Source of the DNA: Henckelia pumila
Lineage: Eukaryota; Streptophyta; Magnoliopsida; Lamiales; Gesneriaceae
Length of the DNA stretch: 64,000 bases
Assembly: GCF_033568475.1 (NCBI RefSeq)
Contig: NW_027331833.1
Coordinates: forward strand, 6,076,001-6,140,000
Reading direction: 5' to 3'
The notes beneath the pieces are model-generated. The model made no database searches. It was not told the DNA's origin and saw only the letters and a program-made list of their open reading frames with translations. Positions within the stretch are counted from its first letter, which is position 1, and each line of letters begins with the position of its first letter. The position numbers and the translations under genes were made by a program. This document shows positions 45,157-56,323 of the stretch, piece by piece.

Positions 45157-45996
45157 TGAGGAACAACTTTATCATTAAATATTTCGATTGTGCACATTTA
45201 TGCTTTTTTAAATTCATCCCAGTCTTTGTCAATTGTGCAATTTTATATTTTTAAATTTTAATTTATGTTGATCTTGCTTTATTGTCTACTACCGTGATTC
45301 ATAAACTCATGCTTTATTATTAATTTTTAATATTTTCATCATATCAATTTTTATTTTATTAAATATTCAAATAACATTTGAAATGTTAAATAAAAAATAT
45401 CAAAACATAATTAATCAAATCATTTTACATTAATTTACGTAATCAATCCAAAAATTAAAACATAATTAATCAAAGATTAATTAATTAGATAAAAAATTAA
45501 ATTTTTTATCTAATTTTACGTATTTAGCATTATTTTATTAAAATTAATTTTATTTTATTATAAAATTTAAATTAAAATGTAGGTAATAATAATAATTATT
45601 TAATATGTGTAGAATTGATTAGTGGGACCCTCAAAAAAGTTAGTAGTTGAGTTTAGGATTGTGGAGAGTAGTTATAAAAATTTTATTTTGTAATATAAAT
45701 GATGTGTTATAGTAGATCCCACGAAAAAATTGGGTATTTAAGTTCAGGGTTGCGGTTACCCTAAGTAATATTAGTATTTTTGTTGTTGAAATCATTATAA
45801 TGATGTACGTACTTCCTGGACAGACGTGTATTAATGAACTTGCGTCTCTTCACTGTCTCCGCTGGCCAAGTCTTGAATGCAACCTGCAAATTGTCCGTTT
45901 ATAAATAGTACAATCATGATTTGTCTCTATATCAACCTTCCGATCTCCTAAAACTCTTGTACTCTTTCTTTTGTTTTTCACATTCTTCAAAGTTCA

Positions 45997-46260
45997 ATGG
46001 CAGACGAAGACTCAAGTTCTTCAGCACCAAAGTATCAACTTGCCGAATCCTTCAAAATCTCCATCCTAGAGGCTAGGAAGAAGATGTACGAAAACTTTGT
46101 CTTTGAGAGGACAATGTCTACATGAGTGAAGATTGAGGAGATGAGGATGTATAAATAAGCGCCCATACCTCCATGGAGAAGGTCAGACGTCGGAAAACTG
46201 ACGTATACGGAGGAAAAATTTATGCTCAGGATCGGCACTTCCATATCCGGGGACATTTTC
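45997..46260 (+). pseudogene. Small gene of unknown family, copy 1 (broken)
   Basis: ATG at 45997 gives MADEDSSSSAPKYQLAESF..ISILEARKKMYENFVFERTMST, then TGA at 46123-46125; the same frame continues past a second stop with APIPPWRRSDVG. It resembles copy 2 at 47066 (AEAFDEAILLGRKNMYEEVVF) in order and spacing. A TATA box (TTATAAATAG at about 45900) and a CT-rich leader stand upstream. Family not recognised. The reverse-strand frame here is a shadow. Confidence 0.4.
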
Positions 46261-46430
46261 AAATCAAAAAATATTCTCCTTTTACTTAATTTTCTTTTAT
46301 TTTTTCTGTCTTCTAGTTATCCAAAATTATGTTTTTAGTCCTGAATTATAATAATACTACCAATCTAACCGACAATACAAATATACAATCGATGAATTTA
46401 CAAACCACCACCAAGTCATCAACTACCTAT

Positions 46431-46742
46431 CGGCCGAGATGTAATATTACTAGTCGAGTCCAAATATGAATCGGTCGTCATTTTTTGGATCCTGAATGGA
46501 GAACATTTTAATTACAGTAATAAAAAATAACCTATACTACAATCAGTCGAGATGTAAATATTACCAATCGAGTCAAAATATGAATCGTTCGTCATTTTTT
46601 TGGATCCCAGCTGGAGAACATTCTAATGACAGTACTAAAAAAACAACCGATACTACAATCAACCGAGATGTAAATATTTCCAATCGAGTCCAAATAAGAA
46701 TCGGTGGTCATTTTTTTGGATACCGACTGGAAAACAATATTA
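46431..46742 (+). repeat. Tandem repeat, about 115-bp unit, three copies
   Basis: Each unit has CGAGATGTAA.TATTAC, CGAGTC.AAATA.GAATCG, GTCATTTTTTTGGAT and then GGAGAACAT. More single copies lie at 47674-47755 and 47944-48025. Confidence 0.9.
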
Positions 46743-47065
46743 TATTTGTAAATAATAATAAAAATAATAATAATAAGTGTAAGATTTATTTTTTCTGTCA
46801 ACAATAAGTGTATTATTTTATAATTTAATGAATATGTACTACTCAAGTGACGTGGGGTGGTGCATTTCTTATTAAAAAAATAAAAAAATTTGGGTTTTCT
46901 TGGTGCATTTGCATTTTAAAAAATAACTGAAAAGACACGAAAGACACTGAATAGTCACGTGACTATTCATACTTCACATACCATAATTTTTGTTTATAAA
47001 AGCGGAACAACTGACTGAATTTTAAAATACACAATACCAAAATTAAGTATATAATATAAGCAAGT

Positions 47066-47404
47066 ATGGATGGAACAAGCTCTTTAATGTCACCACCTAT
47101 GGAGGATATGGCAGAGGCATTTGACGAGGCCATTCTGCTAGGAAGAAAGAATATGTATGAAGAGGTCGTCTTCTGCAGGATTATGGCGACTTGTTCCCAC
47201 ATAGAGTACTTAAGGGAGTTTAAGGAGGCAACTCTTCCAGCAACTGGTGGCCAAAGAGAAAATACAAAAGACTGCAATTTCTCAACTTCTGTCAATCGGA
47301 TTTGTTGTAGAAAATCTAATTTCCTGCTGAGAGTGCTTCTCAAAATGATAAAGAACTCTCTTTGCATGATCGTGGTTGGTCAAAGGGATGATTCCGCATC
47401 TTAG
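47066..47404 (+). CDS. Small gene of unknown family, copy 2
   Basis: Open frame of 112 residues, MDGTSSLMSPPMEDMAEAF..AILLGRKNMYEEVVF, then CSHIEYLREFKEATLPATGG and a Cys/Ser-rich end. A TATA box (TTATAAAAGC at about 46997-47006) lies 60 bp upstream. The N-terminal 60 residues match copy 1 at 45997, which argues that this strand and frame are real at least in that part; the C-terminal part has no match here and may be out of the original frame. No signal peptide or membrane segment. Function unknown. Confidence 0.45.
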   Translation: MDGTSSLMSPPMEDMAEAFDEAILLGRKNMYEEVVFCRIMATCSHIEYLREFKEATLPATGGQRENTKDCNFSTSVNRICCRKSNFLLRVLLKMIKNSLCMIVVGQRDDSAS

Positions 47405-47673
47405 CCTACGATCATTTTATAAGATTTGTAATAAGTCTATTGTTTTATAAGATAATCAATATGTACTTGCAGTAATGATAATGATAATGATAATAATATT
47501 TATAATAAGTATATTGTTTTATAAGATAATCAATGATGATAATAATATTAATATTAATATGTAGTTATGTATTATTTTATCATTTAATCAATAGGTAGTT
47601 ATGAGTTATAACCAAAAGTTCGAGAAAAAAGCTTCATGATCGTTTTAAAAAAACAAAACAAAACCAAAATTAA

Positions 47674-47796
47674 ATTCGGTTGAGATGTAAATATTACTAG
47701 TCGGGTCCAAATAGGAATCAGTCATCATTTATTTGGATATCGACTGAAGAACAATAATGATAAAATTATAATTATAATAATAACAACAACAACAAC

Positions 47797-47839
<43 letters not shown>

Positions 47840-48025
47840 TAACTGTATTTTTTATAATTTAATAAATATTTAATTATAAGTTATAATTAACCAATAGTTT
47901 GGGAAAAAAGTTTCATGATCGTTTAAAAAAAAACAAAACTAAATTTTTTCGAGATGTAAATATTACCAGTCAAGTCCAAATAGGAATCGGTCGTCATTTA
48001 TATGGATATCGACTGAAGAAAAATA
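47674..48025 (+). repeat. Two further copies of the 115-bp repeat, with trinucleotide run
   Basis: Copies at 47674-47755 and 47944-48025 (CGAGATGTAAATATTAC, GTCCAAATAGGAATC, TTTGGATATCGACTGAAGAA). Between them a (TAA)n run spans about 47795-47838, preceded by (CAA)n. Confidence 0.85.
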
Positions 48026-48045
48026 ATGATAAAATTCTAATAATA

Positions 48046-49521
48046 ATTGACCCTTGAGATTGCTGAGTTAAGTTCAGTTGAGATTAGTCAATTGAACTGT
48101 TTTCCTTTTCGCGTGTCTATGTTAATCAACCAACTTAGACTAAGTGCGGAATGAGATCGACTAATAGATTGAACTTATTTAAAATGGCTCAAATGATTGT
48201 GTGTGAGTGTTTAACAGAAACTAAACAACACGAGAATTTGTTTACGGATGTTCGTATCTCAATATCTTACGTCATCCCTTCTTCAACCTCGAAAGAATTC
48301 ACTCTAGAAGAATTTGAGTATTACAACACTTTGCAACAACCCACTCCAAGACTAGGACTTACATTCAACTTCCTATCCCAGAACTCCTAGAATCAAGAAC
48401 TCAGTACTCGACCGATTCTTGTTACAACGAGTTTTGCAGCACCTCAACTGATAAATAACTACAACACTTCACCTAGTACAACGTGATCCTCACTGATCTG
48501 ATGCTTTGATATGCGTGCTTGTGTTATTCGTCTTCTTGATGTATTCTTTGAAGTAAGCTTTGAATTCCTCGACTGAATATATGTGGGTAAACCGAAGGTG
48601 TTCCGTTTTACCTCTTGACAACTTGAATGTATTTGTGAATTCTTTTCTAAGAAGCCATATTCTTCTTCACGCACCCATTGTCCTCTATTTATACATATTA
48701 GGAAACGACTCTTTCAAATTCAAATTGAGGCTGTTATCTTGTCTTGTCCTCGTACATCTTCTGACATGATAGTACACGATTTTTCTCTGAATTTGCGATG
48801 CCAGCTATGTAAGGAAAAATATATCCATAGAATTAAAACTGATGTAACGAGTTTTGGTCTAGGTCACACAATGTTTGGATAGTTCAATCTTGAAATTGTT
48901 TAACTTGGTACATCGATATAAATTGAAGGAATACTGATTCAGTTTTGTTCCCTAAACTGAATGTAGTTTACTAAGTGAGCTCAGTTTGACTTGACTGCTT
49001 GATGATTTTAATTTGGCTCTGGTCAAAGTCAACTTATTTTACTTATGCAGTTTTGCTCGAAAACTTGTTCAGTCTTCTTCAGTTTTGCTCATGAAAAAAG
49101 TGCAGTTTACCTTTGAGTTTTTCTCGTTCATTTTCATCAATATCAAAACTAATTATACTCCAACAATTTATCCTTTTTTGATATTGTCGAAACTTTTGTC
49201 ATGTATCTTTAATTTTTTTACATTGAAAATTCTTCAAGTGTTTTAATCAATGCAGTACTCAACTACTATTTAGTTCATCCTCCTGAAAGAGTGACTTCAG
49301 TTTCATTTGGTCAATTTTTTCACAAGTTTCTTCTGCTACGATTTTATTTTGTGAATATGAAATTACTCTTCAATTAATTATGTCCCTCAAAGCTTCAGTT
49401 AAGAACACTAGACTAATGGGATCAGTTTGACTCGTCATCTTTTCCTGAGCTAAATCTCGATTGACATTACTTGTGAAATTTTATCTAATAATTTCTCATT
49501 TATCAGTTGACCACTACAACA
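48046..49521 (-). repeat. 3' LTR of a copia (SIRE-like) element, truncated
   Basis: On the minus strand it begins TGTTGTAGTGGTCAACTG at 49521, right after a polypurine tract (49541-49529, TTTGAGGGGGAAA). It matches 62788-63823 over about 1 kb, same orientation. A TATA box (TATAAATAGAGG, minus strand) lies at about 48698-48688. Its last 95 bp are missing compared with the other copy. The short frames in it also appear in the other LTR and are not genes. Confidence 0.75.
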
Positions 49522-51120
49522 CGTCTTCTTTCCCCCTCAAATAATGATTTGACTAAAAGTGTTATCTTGGGAAACGTGTTGTCTCTTCGTATTCTCAAGA
49601 GTACCTGAAACATTTATGGGAAACGTGAGTGTATGTGCGACTCTTTTTATGCTAGAGTGTGTCTATAAACGGAAAATTCCGTAGTACTATAGTGCAATTA
49701 AAATATCAGTAAAAATAAATATAATTATATCCGCTCAGCTCATGAAAACTCAAAAGTAGAAATATGAGAGTGTTGTATCGAAGGAGTCTTTGAAGACTAA
49801 GTTGAAGGAGTTGTAGTCAGTTGTTTCTCCTCTTCCGCAAGTTAAAGACAGAAGGGTAGAGAAATATAAACAACAACTTGGTACTTCCAAGTCCAAAGAT
49901 GTCTTCAGCACTGAAGGTGTCTTTCTCCTGATGCTCATGAAGGAGCTTCATATACTCTAGTCAAAATCTCCTCTTCTATCGAGTTTCTGGAGGCATCTGC
50001 AGGTGAATTTGTCACTTGGATGAGCTACTGGATGATGGTATTGGAATGGGAAATATACATTGTAAAACATCATCTATGAATAAAATCTACTTTTATTTGC
50101 TATATTTTTCCCTTTATTTCAATTCATGCACTAAATTACTTACAAATGATCGAAATTGACATTGCATAATCATATCAGCACTCGCAAAGCGAATTGAATT
50201 AATAAAGTTAATTAATGCTTAAATTTAAAATTTAAGGATAAGAAAGATTAGTCTCAAATTAAAATATGTGATTCAGTTGCATTATTCATGATTTATGCAA
50301 TCTTCAGAAGGGTTTACAAAACTGATGTTCTCCCTCACTTCAGTTTCTTTTCAAAACTGATTTTCTTTCAGTTTCTCTCTTCTTTATTATGATATCAATT
50401 TGGCTGCTCATGCCGAACTGATTCCTTGACTTCTTATATTCCTTTCATTTTCAAGCACAAAATCAAACTGGACTATGGTACCCAAATCTACGTGGGTGCT
50501 CAATTAATTAATCTTTTAGGAGTCCAAACTTTGATTAAACAAACTGGTTTATCATTGAATGTATCCTATAAGGTTTGTGCCTTGTGAGGTCAATAATACG
50601 CACTGATCTGTGAGTGATGTGTGTGATGAGCATTGTGATGTGGGTGATATGTTCGTGAATATGCTTATGGTGCAGTGTGTGATTTCATCTTTCCCTCATC
50701 ATGAATATTTCTGTATCCGATTGGATCAAGTCTTCTGTAGGGTCTAGAGTTGCGTTGTCCAGTCATCAAGATGTGTTCGATTTGACTGGATTTCCAGTCT
50801 TGCCTTGCACAAGAGCTATGTGGCACATATCCAATTCAAAACTTTCAGACATTGTTCCCAGTTTCAACAGTTTCATCATTATGTGGGGAAAGACTACTTT
50901 TTTCATTGTAACAAACTGGATTTGACAAAATAAATGTACTTCCATTTGCTCATATTCAGTTTTGGTTTAGCACTTGTCTCAGTTGGTCTGCAGTCCTTGT
51001 CACCAAACCCGAGACCAGTTTGGTCTCCAATAGTCTTTTGTGACTCTTGCAATTCTATCAACAAAACTGAGGACTTATTACAAGTTTGAATCAGCTCAGT
51101 TAGCCTCAGATTCTCTGTTT
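49522..51120 (-). mobile_element. Copia internal region, decayed
   Basis: Lies between the polypurine tract and the gag fragment. No RT or integrase motif is visible, and frames are short. Only about 2 kb lies between the LTRs, so pol is deleted. The remaining sequence is CAGTTT-rich, as in the LTRs. Confidence 0.55.
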
Positions 51121-51456
51121 TTAACTGTTGACTCTCAACTTGTAGCTTGTCATTTTCTGTCTTGAGCTTAGCAATTCTGCCTCTAGTCTGATCTTCTCAA
51201 CTGACATTTCTCTGTCGGGTTCAGTTGAGCAGTCTGGCAAATATTTTTTCTTTGCTTTGAATTTCTCAAATGCTAAGCACAGTCTTTTGTACTCATTAGT
51301 TGTGTCATGTAGTGCTTCAACTAATTCTTCTCGTGTAAATTTATTGAAGTTAAAATCAAATACATGTCCACTCGTGAAAGTTTGCTCTGAAACTTGTTCT
51401 CTGATGGATTTTTGATCGTCATGAGCCATGAAACAACTTTCTTCATTTATATACAT
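51121..51456 (-). pseudogene. Copia (SIRE-like) gag, C-terminal fragment
   Basis: The 111-residue frame has ESCFMAHDDQKS and then FNKFTREELVEALHDTTNEYKRL and a Lys-rich coiled coil. This order is that of the C-terminal part of SIRE/Maximus Gag after the zinc knuckle. The capsid part and knuckle are missing: only about 120 bp separate it from the primer site, with MSTLSEIAKKEQ as a possible start remnant. Not functional. Confidence 0.65.
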
Positions 51457-51577
51457 GGCTTTGTCTGAGTAGCAAGGTTTTTCAATAGACTTGATTAATG
51501 TACTCTTGCTTGCTCTTTCTTGGCGATCTCACTCAAAGTAGACATTTGAAATAAGTTCAGAGATGAGAAAGTACTTC

Positions 51578-51589
51578 GCTCTGATACCA
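51578..51589 (-). other. Primer binding site of the copia element
   Basis: The minus strand reads TGGTATCAGAGC, two bases after the LTR end ...CCTATCA (51592). It fixes the copia 5' LTR as lying on the high side. Confidence 0.88.
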
Positions 51590-51591
51590 CT

Positions 51592-51619
51592 TGATAGGAT
51601 CGGTATAGTGGGTTGTTAT
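51592..51619 (-). repeat. Copia 5' LTR, 3' tip (cut off by nested insertion)
   Basis: 28 bp of LTR end are left here; the rest of the LTR continues at 62726-63823, after the nested solo LTR. Confidence 0.7.
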
Positions 51620-53316
51620 TGTAAGGTCCAAAAATCCACTAAACTCACTCACGATGGTTTTAAAATGATTTTAATGATTTTATACCTTTAAATTTCTTAA
51701 GTTATGTTTATATGGTATGGTTATTTTACATTTAACATTTTCGATTGAGGTAATGATTTCAGGTCGAGTTTGATTCTGGACTCACGGGACGAGGCTAATC
51801 CACGAACGAGGTGATAGAGCGTATTTTTATGAGCGTTTTAAATATAATATTTATATGTTTTTATAAATGAGTTGAGAGATGATATTTTTATTAGTCGATT
51901 CAGGGACGTGTAGTAGACTGCGTTTTAAATAGTTGTCACACGATACGAATTTGAGTGTTGAAAGCAACACTCATCTACTCCATACCCCCTTAGTACTTGC
52001 AATGTATCCTTGACTCACTCACCCCATCCCCTTCACGATGAGTCCCCCTCCATTTTTGCAAATCTCTTCCTCCCTTAGCTCCCCTCGGTTCTTCAAAGCT
52101 TTGTGCAAATTCAAGCTCCGATCTCGCTCGTTTTGTGGTTAACTCATTGCCAAGGATCCGGATCATCTCCTCCTTCAAATCAAGGCAAGTTTTCTTTAAA
52201 GATTTCTTGAAAACTAACCATTCAAGGTATATTAGTTGAGTATGAAATGATAAGTGCATAATCTTTGAGATTTGAAGAGCATGAAGCATGATTTTTATGG
52301 AATCGCAAAGCTTGAATCGTTCTTGACGAGTTATTGATAGTTGAGTTGATTTGAATGAAGTTTATGGTGTTTTGGTAATGTTTTGAAGTTAATTGTTAGA
52401 TTTTTTTCAAGTTCAAAGTTTAAGATCATGAATTTATGTTTTTGGAAGAGTTGAGTTTATGGTATTTTAGTTGTAGTGTTTTTTAACACAAAATATTTCA
52501 ATTTTGTAGCCTTTGAAGGTTTGGATAAATTTTGAAGGGTTGGTATTGTTTTGATGTTGAGATTCGAAGGAAAATAGCAAAAGATCAGAAGGAATCGTAG
52601 CAGGGAAATTGAGAGCAATAGGGGACGCTTCTGCACACCAAGGCGTGCAGAAGCGCGAGAGCTTGCACAAGGACGCGGCTGTGGGCCCAAGTGCGGTGCC
52701 AGCAGTGCAGAAGCGTTGCCCCTCTTGGTGGGCAGCGCTGAGTCGCTACAAGCTACATAATTCCATTTTTAAATTTTTTATTTTTTTATTTTTTTCTTTC
52801 TTTCTTTATTTCTTTCTTTCTTTCTTTTAAGGCTATTTCATGGAATTTTAAGATTTTATATGAAAGACAAGAGTTTTATTGCACGTCATGTTATAAAAAA
52901 GAGAAAATGTTTAAGACGTCGTCATGAGACAAAAGGAAAAATGATAAATGTTATGATGATGAGAATGATTATGTTAATGCATGAAAAGGTAATTTGATGT
53001 TTTATGAGTCTTTGTGGTGCCAAACACGAGATTGGTGCTCCGGTTTGGGCTCCAGAGAGGGCCTTTCCAAACATGGCTCATGAGACGGATATGTACATGG
53101 GACTGGTGCTCCGGGATGAGCTCCGGAGAGGGCCTTTCCAAAGAACGAATGTTACTTGTTGATCAACATGAATGATGAGACGGCCCATTAGACGGTTGCC
53201 ACAAATTTCTCATAATTCTTCATTTAAAAGATAAGTTTATGTTTATGTTATGTTATGTTCAAACGACATTTTAAATATCATGATTTTATTACATACACTT
53301 GTTGAGTCTTTAGACT

Positions 53317-54715
53317 TGTTGTGAAAATTCCTCGCAAGCATACGAGTGTCAAGTTTTAATATAGTGATAAAATCAAGTATCGATACCTCAGGGAGTAAAA
53401 TGAAAATAATAGTGCTTGTAATTAGAATAGTCCAAACTTTATCTAGAAAATCAATAATCAAGAATTTTGCAATTAAAATAAATAATCAGTTGATTTTAGA
53501 TAGCACGCAAACAACTTTCAGGAATAATCAATCAGAGAAAATGGTCTAGAGGTATAGATTTCACCTGGTTTCAACAACAATCAATCCTAATTAATTAATC
53601 TTCATGAATTTCAATCAATTAATAGCCAATAACACTTACGTGTATTATTCCCTTTCCCGAGTGTCGAATAAAATATATCAACTACAATTCAATTCCAATA
53701 TCCCTATTAAGAATCTACTTGCAGTGATCAATTCAAAACTATGTTCTCTTTAAAAGCTCTGTTAAAATTATAAGCTCTCCCGAGTCAGATAAACAATTAA
53801 CAGTGTATTTTCCAATGGTCCTATTCAAAATCTCCTCTCCCGAGTGCCAGATTTCAAATAAATATTACAAATCAATTATTGATCAGATAATTGAAAAGAC
53901 AATCAATTCTAGAAAAAAACAATTAATCTAGAAGAAATCCAATTCAATAAAATCAAGAATTCATGAAAGTGTCTACACCAGGTTCCATCCGACCTCTAGA
54001 CTCTAAAAAATTAGTTCATAATAAAATTTTGAATAAAACAATAATCCATAAATTCAAACATATTCAGAATAAAATAAAAGATAAAAGAAACAAATCCGTC
54101 GTCGACGCCGTGTCCGGTCTATCAAACTCCGTCTTCGTTCTTCACGATAAAGCTCCAGAAAATCCTTCCCAAAAGTTCTCGATCAAATATCTGATTTTCT
54201 CTTGTAATTGTTGCGGCGGCTCCCTTCCTTAATCAGATTAAAAATTGCCTTTTATATCGTGCACAAAAGCCCACTCAAAAGCCCACAAAATATAGAAGTT
54301 TCCTTCCGATTAAAATTTCCAAACTCAAACTTCGCGACACGCGCCCGCTCCAGAAATCATGCGCGCGCGCATAGGCCTCTGTTCTCAAGTTTCTCACCTT
54401 CCCAAGGAACGCAGCGCGATTGCTCTTCAACTATTTTCCTTTAGCGTTAAGTTTTAGCGCAGAGTTTTGGCCCAATAAGAAAAGGCCCAACACTGTTCTT
54501 CTCGTTTCTTTCTTTGTCTTGTCTGACTTCTTTTCTTTTCTTTTCTTCTTTCTCTCTTTAATTCTTTTATTTTCTCTTTTTTCCTCTCTTCTCCAAATAA
54601 TTTTCATAATTCCCTACAAACACAAAAACAACAAAATACCCACATAAATCTACTCGAAACAAGCAATTAACAATTAAAAGCATATATAAATTAAGTGTAT
54701 AAAATACACTTATCA
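53317..54715 (-). repeat. 3' LTR of the Athila-like element
   Basis: 1399 bp. Plus-strand ends are TGTTGTGAAAA and ACACTTATCA, so the minus-strand reading is TGATAAGTGT...TTTTCACAACA. A TATA box (TATAAAAGG, minus strand) is at about 54256-54248. A CT-rich stretch is at 54500-54600. Confidence 0.95.
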
Positions 54716-54731
54716 AATACCCCCAAACTTA
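54716..54731 (-). other. Polypurine tract of the Athila-like element
   Basis: The minus strand reads TAAGTTTGGGGGTATT directly before the 3' LTR, the usual form in Athila/Tat elements. Confidence 0.85.
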
Positions 54732-56323
54732 GACTTTTGCTAGTCCCGAGCAAAACTATTAAATTCCAACAACTCATTCTATCAAACCAACAAGAATAGC
54801 CAAGAAATAATATGGAGCAATGGCCTCATCAATGATTTCAAAAAAAATATCAAATCCAATCACATCCAACCTACTAACACTCGAAAGTTTCAATCATAAC
54901 AAAATAACCGCATAAACTCACAATCTCCGCAACTCACGTTTCAAAACACCATTCTCCAAATTCAATTCACACATTCATAGATCATGAGGACTTTTCAAGG
55001 TAGCAATAGGATCAAAAATAAGATACTAATCAAAAACACTCACAATTAGGTAATTGCAACGAATAATAGTGTGTAAGTGTTTAGATCAAAATTCATAATC
55101 ATTAAAAGCATCAATCAACAGTCCATAGGCTAAATTCTTGCAACTCTTCTCCACTAGTATATTGGGCAACTGAGACTCGATCAATAGGACTTATTCAGCT
55201 TATAATGTAAGGCCTGACTCATGGCTACAAATGAAGGATAAGAATTCAAAATAAGGAGTAATTTATCATTATCAAACTCAATTACGACTCCTTTTTCATT
55301 CACAATTTCACTTCTATTTCAATTCACTTCATTTCTCAACTTTTTCACAACTCTTCTTTTCAGAACTTTTTCAACTCTTTTTTCTACTACCTTTTTTTTC
55401 ATCTTTTCAATTCATCCACCACACCAATCCTTTTTTCACAAATAAAGCTAGGAGCATACAACATTTTAGCATTCAAATTACTCCCTTAAAGGTAGGAAAT
55501 AGTGTATAGGCTATTCAGGTAGTCAATGTAGGACCTTGAAATAATCACGAATGGGGGCTTAATCACACGTTTACACGCATGTCATTCGATTTTCAAATAA
55601 AGCTCAAACAAGGTACTAGGGATAAAATAGTAATAGGTAGCTTGAAAGGCTCAAACGAATTCAGAAAAATCGCCTAAATCATTCCTAATCTCAGTATTGC
55701 CCGTATTTCGCCTCGAAGAGTGTTCGAACTAGTTCTAGACAAGTCTCAATCCACAATTAAATCATACAAATCTCAATCAGTGCAGAAAAAATAATCATCA
55801 GCAATTAACGATGATTTTCACAAAAAAATTCAGATTTCTCGTACCTTAATGTACTCATATACGTGTAGGCTCAAATAGGCAACTAAGGATAAAATCAATG
55901 AAAAGTAGGCCCAAAAATTTCAAATAATGCCTCAATCATATCTATGTCAGTATGTCTCAAAAATCAGATTCAAGCATTAATCACAGAGTATATAAGAAAT
56001 TGTTCATCTAATTGGTTCCATTTTTTCAAAAATATTTGTCAGATAGGTGGACAATCATGGATTTCAGTTATAGCACAAAAATATTTTCATCAGCCATGCA
56101 TCCATTTCTTTCTCAACTCAATTCAACTCAACTCAACAAAAACAACACTTAAAAATTTTATCTATAAAGCACACAATAAAATTCAACTACTCAAATATCA
56201 ACCAAACAACTAAATCACTAAATCAAAAACTAATTCTCCCCCCCCCAAACTTAATGTAATCATTGTCCCTAATGATTAAAAACAATAAAAAGAACAAGGG
56301 AATCATACCTTCGACACCGAGCA
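54732..56323 (-). other. Untranslated 3' region of the Athila-like element
   Basis: AT-rich, no credible frame. A T-rich run (55300-55420) and a C9-10 run at about 56237 are present. Nothing recognisable as envelope-like or pol. Confidence 0.6.

Larger units (their letters stand above)
41470..45761 (+). mobile_element. Pong-like PIF/Harbinger element 2 (4292 bp, TSD TAA), apparently intact
   Basis: TAA stands at 41467-41469 and 45762-45764. Inverted ends are GGGTGGTTGCAACGC (left) and GGGTAACCGCAACCC (right, read inward). Both ORFs are open on the plus strand: Myb/SANT-like ORF1 and DDE transposase ORF2, each with its own TATA box. Left subterminal palindromes lie at 41508-41591. The left boundary lies only 7 bp beyond the MULE target duplication. 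The TIR sequence differs from element 1, so it is another subfamily. Confidence 0.93.

Noticed and set aside
48151..48674. Short frames in 48.1-48.7 kb that recur at 62.9-63.4 kb
   Set aside because: They recur because both are copies of the same copia LTR; no conserved coding signal, and the frames are partly on opposite strands.
53346..54647. Frames that are almost identical at 53.3-54.6 kb and 61.0-62.3 kb
   Set aside because: They are the two LTRs of the Athila-like element; the repeat explains the match, not coding constraint.
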